A stretch of DNA of 64,000 nucleotides from Rothia aerolata. Its GTDB lineage: Bacteria; Actinomycetota; Actinomycetes; Actinomycetales; Micrococcaceae. The translations under genes and the position numbers were made by a program. This document shows positions 60,202 through 64,000 of this stretch, one piece after another. The notes under the pieces were generated by a model, which made no database searches, had not been told where the DNA came from, and was given only the letters and a program-made list of their open reading frames with translations. The DNA is taken from assembly GCF_014635585.1 (NCBI RefSeq), contig NZ_BMDC01000001.1:1315323-1379322 (forward strand). Reading direction: 5' to 3'. Numbering within the stretch: the first letter of the stretch is position 1; every line of letters begins with the position of its first letter.

Positions 60202-61119
60202 ATGAGCGAAAACAAGAATTCAACCGAAAACATCACCGGCTCTCCCCTGGTCAAGCGCGGCCTGGCAGACATGCTGGTGGGCGGTGTCATCATGGACGTC
60301 GTGACCCCCGAGCAGGCAAAAATTGCCGAGGACGCCGGCGCTGTGGCCGTCATGGCCCTGGAACGGGTTCCCGCCGATATTCGCGCCACCGGCGGAGTTG
60401 CCCGCATGAGTGATCCCGACATGATTGAGGGAATCATCGATGCCGTCTCTATTCCCGTCATGGCAAAGGCCCGCATCGGCCACTTCGTAGAGGCACAAGT
60501 TCTCGAGGCGCTGAAGGTCGATTACATCGACGAATCCGAGGTGCTCTCCCCCGCTGACTACGTCAACCATATCGATAAGCATTCCTTCACCGTGCCCTTT
60601 GTTTGCGGTGCCACCAACCTGGGTGAGGCTCTGCGTCGCATTACCGAGGGTGCTGCCATGATTCGTTCCAAGGGCGAGGCTGGCACCGGCGATGTGTCCG
60701 AAGCTACCAAGCACATTCGCACCATCAAGTCTCAGATTGCCGAGCTTCAGGCGCTCTATGCCACCTCCCCCGACCTGCTCTACGTCAAGGCAAAAGAGCT
60801 GGCGGCCCCCTACGACCTGGTGCTTGAGGTGGCAAAAACCGGCAAGCTCCCGGTGGTTCTCTTCACCGCCGGCGGCGTGGCAACCCCCGCCGATGCCGCC
60901 CTGATGATGCAGCTCGGTGCCGATGGCGTGTTTGTTGGCTCGGGTATCTTCAAGTCGGGCAACCCCGAGGCTCGCGCTAAGGCAATTGTTAAAGCCACCG
61001 CCCAGTTCGATGATCCGCTAGCGGTTGCAGATGCCTCCCGCGGCCTGGGTGAGGCAATGGTGGGTATCAACGTGGCTGACCTGCCCGCACCCCACCGTCT
61101 GGCAGAGCGCGGCTGGTAA
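60202..61119 (+). CDS. pdxS: Pyridoxal 5'-phosphate synthase, PdxS subunit
   Basis: A 305-residue TIM-barrel synthase that makes PLP from ribose 5-phosphate, glyceraldehyde 3-phosphate and ammonia. [32 protein letters not shown] with the active lysine, [16 protein letters not shown] and [14 protein letters not shown] are typical. ATG 60202 is used (GTG 60196 is an alternative); no strong ribosome site is seen. It forms a complex with PdxT, encoded 40 bp downstream. Confidence 0.97.
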   Translation: MSENKNSTENITGSPLVKRGLADMLVGGVIMDVVTPEQAKIAEDAGAVAVMALERVPADIRATGGVARMSDPDMIEGIIDAVSIPVMAKARIGHFVEAQVLEALKVDYIDESEVLSPADYVNHIDKHSFTVPFVCGATNLGEALRRITEGAAMIRSKGEAGTGDVSEATKHIRTIKSQIAELQALYATSPDLLYVKAKELAAPYDLVLEVAKTGKLPVVLFTAGGVATPADAALMMQLGADGVFVGSGIFKSGNPEARAKAIVKATAQFDDPLAVADASRGLGEAMVGINVADLPAPHRLAERGW

Positions 61120-61159
61120 AGCGCAGAAGCGGAACCGGCCACATTAATAAGGAGTAGCT

Positions 61160-61747
61160 TTGGAAAAAACCGTGGGCGTTCTTGCCCTCCAGGGCGGGGT
61201 GGCCGACCACGCCCTGCTACTGGAGCAGCTGGGTGCTAGGGTCGTCCTGGTAAAAAAACCCGAGCAGCTCACAGAACTCGATGCCCTGGTACTACCTGGC
61301 GGGGAGTCCACCACGATTGACCGGCTGAGCCGAATTCTGGGCCTGCGGGAACCGCTAATTGAAGCGATTTCCGCCGGCCTGCCTACCCTGGGCACCTGTG
61401 CCGGGCTCATTATGCTGGCTCGGTCTATCGCCGACCCAGCCCCCGGGCAGCAGTCGCTGGGCTTACTCGACGTCGAGGTAGGCCGCAACGCCTTCGGCTC
61501 GCAGGTAGACTCCGCCGAAACCACTCTTACCTGGCAGGACGCCGCCGGTTCAGCGCGCCCTGTCAGGGCGGCTTTTATTCGCGCCCCCAGGGTGATTTCT
61601 TGGGGTGAGAAGGTTGAGGTTGCCGCCCGCTATCGCGGCGAAGTGGTGGGTGTGAGGCAGGAAAACCTGCTGGGAATCTCCTTCCATCCGGAGCTTACCG
61701 GAGACACCACGGTGCACGAGGAGTTGCTTTCTCTGACTGAGCGCTAG
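61160..61747 (+). CDS. pdxT: Pyridoxal 5'-phosphate synthase, PdxT glutaminase subunit
   Basis: A 195-residue class-I glutaminase supplying ammonia to PdxS. GVLALQGGVADH, LPGGESTTIDRL, the catalytic cysteine in LGTCAGLIML and the His-Glu pair in SFHPEL are present. The start is TTG 61160 behind AAGGAGTAGC. A WQDAAGSA segment (dispersed repeat short form, 61536 onward) sits in a loop. Confidence 0.96.
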   Translation: MEKTVGVLALQGGVADHALLLEQLGARVVLVKKPEQLTELDALVLPGGESTTIDRLSRILGLREPLIEAISAGLPTLGTCAGLIMLARSIADPAPGQQSLGLLDVEVGRNAFGSQVDSAETTLTWQDAAGSARPVRAAFIRAPRVISWGEKVEVAARYRGEVVGVRQENLLGISFHPELTGDTTVHEELLSLTER

Positions 61748-61760
61748 CCTGCTCTGCTGG

Positions 61761-61824
61761 AGGCGAGGGGCCAAAAATTGACCGTTAAGCCGAGAAAATA
61801 AGGTCTATTTTTGGCCCCTCGCCT
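61761..61824. terminator. Palindromic terminator, CGAG-type family
   Basis: AGGCGAGGGGCCAAAAA (61761-61777) pairs perfectly over 17 bp with 61808-61824 after pdxT. Confidence 0.88.
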
Positions 61825-61867
61825 GTGAAATACTCATAAGTAGACTTGGTAAGAGAGGATGTTAACC

Positions 61868-62623
61868 ATGGCCAAAGTTCTATTTGTAGTATCCGCAGCA
61901 GATTACTGGACCCTCAAAGACGGTAGCGAGCACCCCACCGGCTTCTGGGCCGAGGAACTAGCGGAGCCACACCGCATTTTCACCACTGAGGCCAACTGGC
62001 AGGTTGATATCGCTACCCCCGGTGGCGTAGCGCCCACTCTTGACCGCATTAGCATTGGCCCTATGGGTGGCTCCCACAAGAAGCGCCAGGAAATTGTGGA
62101 TTATCTGAAGAGCATTAAGGATCAGATTGACCACCCGCTCAATCTCTCCGACGTTGACCACACCGACTACAATGTGGTCTTCTACCCCGGCGGCCACGGC
62201 CCCATGGAGGATCTCGCCTACGACGAGACCTCGGGCAAGCTGCTGGTAGAGCGGATTAATTCAGGGCGCACGGTTGCCCTGCTCTGCCACGCGCCGGCGG
62301 CTGTTCTTGCTGCTAAGACCAACTCGGGCAATGCCTTCTCCGGCTTCACCATGACCGGCCTTTCCAATGTGGAAGAACGCATGAATCCTTTTGCCTGGAA
62401 GGCCAAGTGGTTCTTGGAGACCGAGCTCAAGAAAGCAGGAGTGAACTACGAGAAGGCGGTGCTGCCCTTTACCTCCAAGGTTGTTGCAGACCGCAATGTT
62501 TACACCGGTCAGAATCCCCAGTCTTCGGTAGAGCTGGCCAAGAGAATTGTTCGCGACCTCAGCCTCACCGACCAGCCCACAGGTTTTACCTCGGGCTCGG
62601 CGTCCTCAGAAAAGGCTGAGTAG
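61868..62623 (+). CDS. DJ-1/PfpI-superfamily protein (Hsp31-like)
   Basis: A 251-residue class-I-glutaminase-fold protein. The nucleophile elbow is ALLCHAPAAVLAA with the reactive cysteine, and FYPGGHGPMEDL precedes it. The layout matches Hsp31/YajL-like glyoxalase III or deglycase proteins. I choose ATG 61868 (MAKVLFVVS) because GAGAGG is 9-10 nt upstream; ATG 61859 is too close to it. Monocistronic. Confidence 0.92.
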   Translation: MAKVLFVVSAADYWTLKDGSEHPTGFWAEELAEPHRIFTTEANWQVDIATPGGVAPTLDRISIGPMGGSHKKRQEIVDYLKSIKDQIDHPLNLSDVDHTDYNVVFYPGGHGPMEDLAYDETSGKLLVERINSGRTVALLCHAPAAVLAAKTNSGNAFSGFTMTGLSNVEERMNPFAWKAKWFLETELKKAGVNYEKAVLPFTSKVVADRNVYTGQNPQSSVELAKRIVRDLSLTDQPTGFTSGSASSEKAE

Positions 62624-62657
62624 GGGCTAGGGCGCAGTTAGCCGCCCAGAGCTTCTC

Positions 62658-62716
62658 CCGAGAGGCCATTTTTATACCGTTTTTCGCAGATTTTCGGTAC
62701 AAAAATGGCCCCTCGG
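62658..62716. terminator. Palindromic terminator, CGAG-type family
   Basis: CCGAGAGGCCATTTTTATACCG (62658-62679) pairs with 62695-62716 over 22 bp with two mismatches, after the DJ-1-type gene. Confidence 0.85.
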
Positions 62717-62847
62717 CGATCATGGCAACTTTAATAATTACCGTGTTTTGCTGAAACGGTGACTCGGCACACGGCCCCATTCTGGCAAAGTGACTGAACG
62801 TTGGATTGTAAGGAGCCGGCTGGAATATAGAGCTGTCCCATAACTCA

Positions 62848-62902
62848 AAAGTTGCAATTTTGGTTCTTAAAACCTCTGAATAAGAACCAAAATTGCAACT
62901 TT
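62848..62902. repeat. Perfect 22-bp palindrome
   Basis: Arms 62848-62869 and 62881-62902 (starting AAAGTTGCAATTTTGG) pair without mismatch, loop 11 nt. It lies in a gene-free region with no adjacent gene end to serve. Confidence 0.85.
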
Positions 62903-63118
62903 GTGGTTAGTAGATTCCCTGCCGAACTTCGCCGGTCACGAACCGGCGAAACGTCACTGAAGCGGCGACTCGGTGCGATTTCCTATTCTTGATAGTCGCC
63001 CAGCATGTTTGAGGACGTGCTTTTCTACTCACATCTTAGGTAGCGCGCCCGGGGCGGGACACAGATTTGTCCTATAACCCAAGAAAAGCCTTAGCGGGGC
63101 GCGTACCTCGCTAAGGCT

Positions 63119-63164
63119 TAAAATAAAAAACCACTCACACGTTAGAAGCCCATGTGAGTGGTTT
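63119..63164 (-). terminator. Rho-independent terminator of the tRNA cluster
   Basis: On the minus strand, AAACCACTCACA / TGTGAGTGGTTT (12 bp, 63128-63164) is followed by TTTTTTATTTT, 2 nt after the tRNA-Phe 3' end. Confidence 0.93.
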
Positions 63165-63165
63165 G

Positions 63166-63238
63166 TGGCTCCGACCGGCGTCGATCCGGTGACCTTACGA
63201 TTTTCAGTCGTACGCTCTACCAACTGAGCTACAGAGCC
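63166..63238 (-). tRNA. tRNA-Phe (anticodon GAA)
   Basis: A 73-nt cloverleaf with acceptor GGCTCTG, D-arm AGCTCAGTTGGTAGAGC, anticodon loop CTGAAAA, T-arm with GGATCGACGCC and discriminator A. CCA is not encoded. Last tRNA before the terminator. Confidence 0.97.
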
Positions 63239-63301
63239 AGGCATACCCTTAGATATGCCACAACCGCGCATCTCATCGAGTGAGAACTTACGCGGTCGGA
63301 G

Positions 63302-63375
63302 CGACCCCGACGGGACTTGAACCCGCGACCTCCGGCGTGACAGGCCGGCGCGCTAACCAACTGCGCTACGGGGCC
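63302..63375 (-). tRNA. tRNA-Asp (anticodon GTC)
   Basis: A 74-nt cloverleaf with acceptor GGCCCCG, anticodon loop CTGTCAC giving GTC, T-arm CGCGGGTTCAAGTCCCG and discriminator G as expected for Asp. Middle gene of the cluster. Confidence 0.97.
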
Positions 63376-63443
63376 ATCGTTGATTTCAACAGAGATAAAC
63401 TCTATATCATCCAACTTGGCTTTGCAAATCCGAGGATTTGCAG

Positions 63444-63516
63444 TACCCCCAACGGGATTTGAACCCGTGTTACCGCCGTGAAAGGGCGGCGTCCTAGGCC
63501 GCTAGACGATGGGGGC
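63444..63516 (-). tRNA. tRNA-Glu (anticodon TTC)
   Basis: A 73-nt cloverleaf with acceptor GCCCCCA, anticodon stem CCGCC/GGCGG around loop CTTTCAC (TTC), T-arm with GGGTTCAAATCCC and discriminator A. First gene of a Glu-Asp-Phe transcription unit. Confidence 0.97.
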
Positions 63517-63759
63517 CTAGTAGGAACTTCACTCTGATTTCTCAGACCGTCGCTCGAACCTCAATAAGCTTATGACAGTTTTTCAACCCGTGCAAATCGA
63601 ACCGACACAGCAGAGGGCTCCGGTGGCAATTTTTCAGTAACCGCCACCACTTTTAAGCGTGTTTTCTTCGGGCTGAAATCCCAAAATTCCGCGAAAATAA
63701 GCGGTTTTCGACCCGGGCAAAAAATTTTCAAAATTTTTCCAAAAAATCTTAAAAAGAGA

Positions 63760-63823
63760 GCAGGAGAGCCCCGTCGGTGCCTCATTCGCTCTGAAATGAG
63801 GGCGCCGGCGGAATCTCTCCTGC
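63760..63823 (-). terminator. Extended hairpin, likely minus-strand terminator
   Basis: GCAGGAGAG / CTCTCCTGC (63760-63768, 63815-63823) with inner CCTCATT / AATGAGG. On the minus strand it is followed by CTCTTTTTAAGATTTTTT. It sits 33 bp after the stop of the repeat-containing minus frame at 63857. Confidence 0.7.
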
Positions 63824-63856
63824 CGAAAATTTTTCTAGACCGCTATGGGTGGCCTA

Positions 63857-64000
63857 TCAGCAAGCTCGCACGCCCGCCTTTGCTGATTCGCTTAGCTCTT
63901 GCAAGCTCGCACGCTCGCTCGCCTTTGCTGATTCGCTTAGCTCTTGCAAGCTCGCACGCTCGCTCGCCTTTGCTGATTCGCTTAGCTCTTGCAAGCTCGC
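63857..64000 (-). CDS. Possible 3' end of a repeat-containing gene (partial)
   Basis: The minus-strand frame stays open from the right edge to TGA 63859-63857 and encodes a 15-residue repeat (ASLQELSESAKASER) of helical, coiled-coil-like character, ending AKAGVRAC. A terminator-like hairpin follows. A second minus frame and two plus frames are also open because the unit is 45 bp, so coding is uncertain. Confidence 0.35.
   Translation of the reverse strand, partial: ASLQELSESAKASERASLQELSESAKASERASLQELSESAKAGVRAC
63860..64000. repeat. 45-bp tandem repeat at the right edge
   Basis: Units start at 63860 (41 bp, missing TCGC), 63901 (45 bp), 63946 (45 bp) and 63991 (cut by the window). Full units begin GCAAGCTCGCACGCTCGCTC and are identical. 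The array continues beyond the window. Confidence 0.93.

Larger units (their letters stand above)
62624..63118. other. Gene-poor region before the tRNA cluster
   Basis: About 500 bp without a gene. It contains two long palindromes (62658-62716 and 62848-62902) and, near 63076-63112, an 11-bp hairpin AAGCCTTAGCG / CGCTAAGGCTT followed by AAAATAAAAAA. I see no RNA gene between them. Confidence 0.6.

Noticed and set aside
63860..64000. CRISPR array
   Set aside because: The units are contiguous and identical with no variable spacers; it is a tandem repeat. No cas-like gene is present in the window.

Overview
The window looks like chromosome from a high-GC actinobacterium of the family Micrococcaceae. 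Rothia is my best guess. This rests on gene content (PiT/DUF47 pair, pstSCAB, radA, pdxR-pdxST, actinobacterial acetoin dehydrogenase cluster, NirK-type multicopper oxidase with a membrane domain) and on protein style, not on a database search. Bases 1 to about 8020 read differently. They form a copper-resistance block of corynebacterial type that ends in a broken serine recombinase, about 300 bp from a tRNA-Lys gene, and I interpret it as an acquired island.

Left island (1-8024): a Tat-exported multicopper oxidase (cut by the window edge) and a CueP lipoprotein on the minus strand. Divergent from them are copR-copS, a CopZ-like chaperone, a CPH-type copper ATPase (CopB) and a DUF305 lipoprotein. 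A tandem TGAAGATTT box lies before copR, and a CsoR-like palindrome lies before copZ.

Middle (8300-23900): tRNA-Lys; a FetB-like permease; an unclassified structured region ending in a terminator; the DUF47-PiT phosphate pair; a NarL-type two-component system; YceI; the pstSCAB high-affinity phosphate operon behind a PHO-box-like repeat; a FUSC-type membrane protein; and radA. Aco region (22500-30450): an AcoR-like regulator diverges from acoA-acoB-acoC-lpd, followed by a 3-hydroxyacyl-CoA dehydrogenase. Three copies of one palindrome bracket this block. Next come an alpha-glucosidase, a PAP2 phosphatase, an M18 aminopeptidase, a CPBP protease, a frameshifted membrane-protein gene, a VIT1-type metal transporter, a DoxX-like protein and a GT87 mannosyltransferase operon.

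Right part (40100-64000): a NirK-type oxidase fused to a membrane domain; a lytic transglycosylase; a P450/old-yellow-enzyme operon; GDPD; prolyl oligopeptidase; GH15; the csoR-copZ-copA copper operon behind a second CsoR-like palindrome; an ECF sigma factor with a zinc-finger/Asp23-like partner and an Asp23-family protein; pdxR divergent from pdxST; a DJ-1/PfpI protein; a tRNA-Glu-Asp-Phe cluster; and a 45-bp tandem repeat at the right edge.

Two genome-scale patterns stand out outside the island. First, almost every operon boundary carries a long, nearly perfect palindrome (stems up to 26 bp), and several fall into sequence families. Second, the 12-mer AGGACGACGCCG occurs seven times. Five copies lie inside loops or linkers of unrelated proteins, always in the same frame and encoding Gln-Asp-Asp-Ala-Ala. 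The other two form one inverted pair between convergent genes. This resembles an uptake-signal or mini-repeat system and is the most interesting signal in the window.
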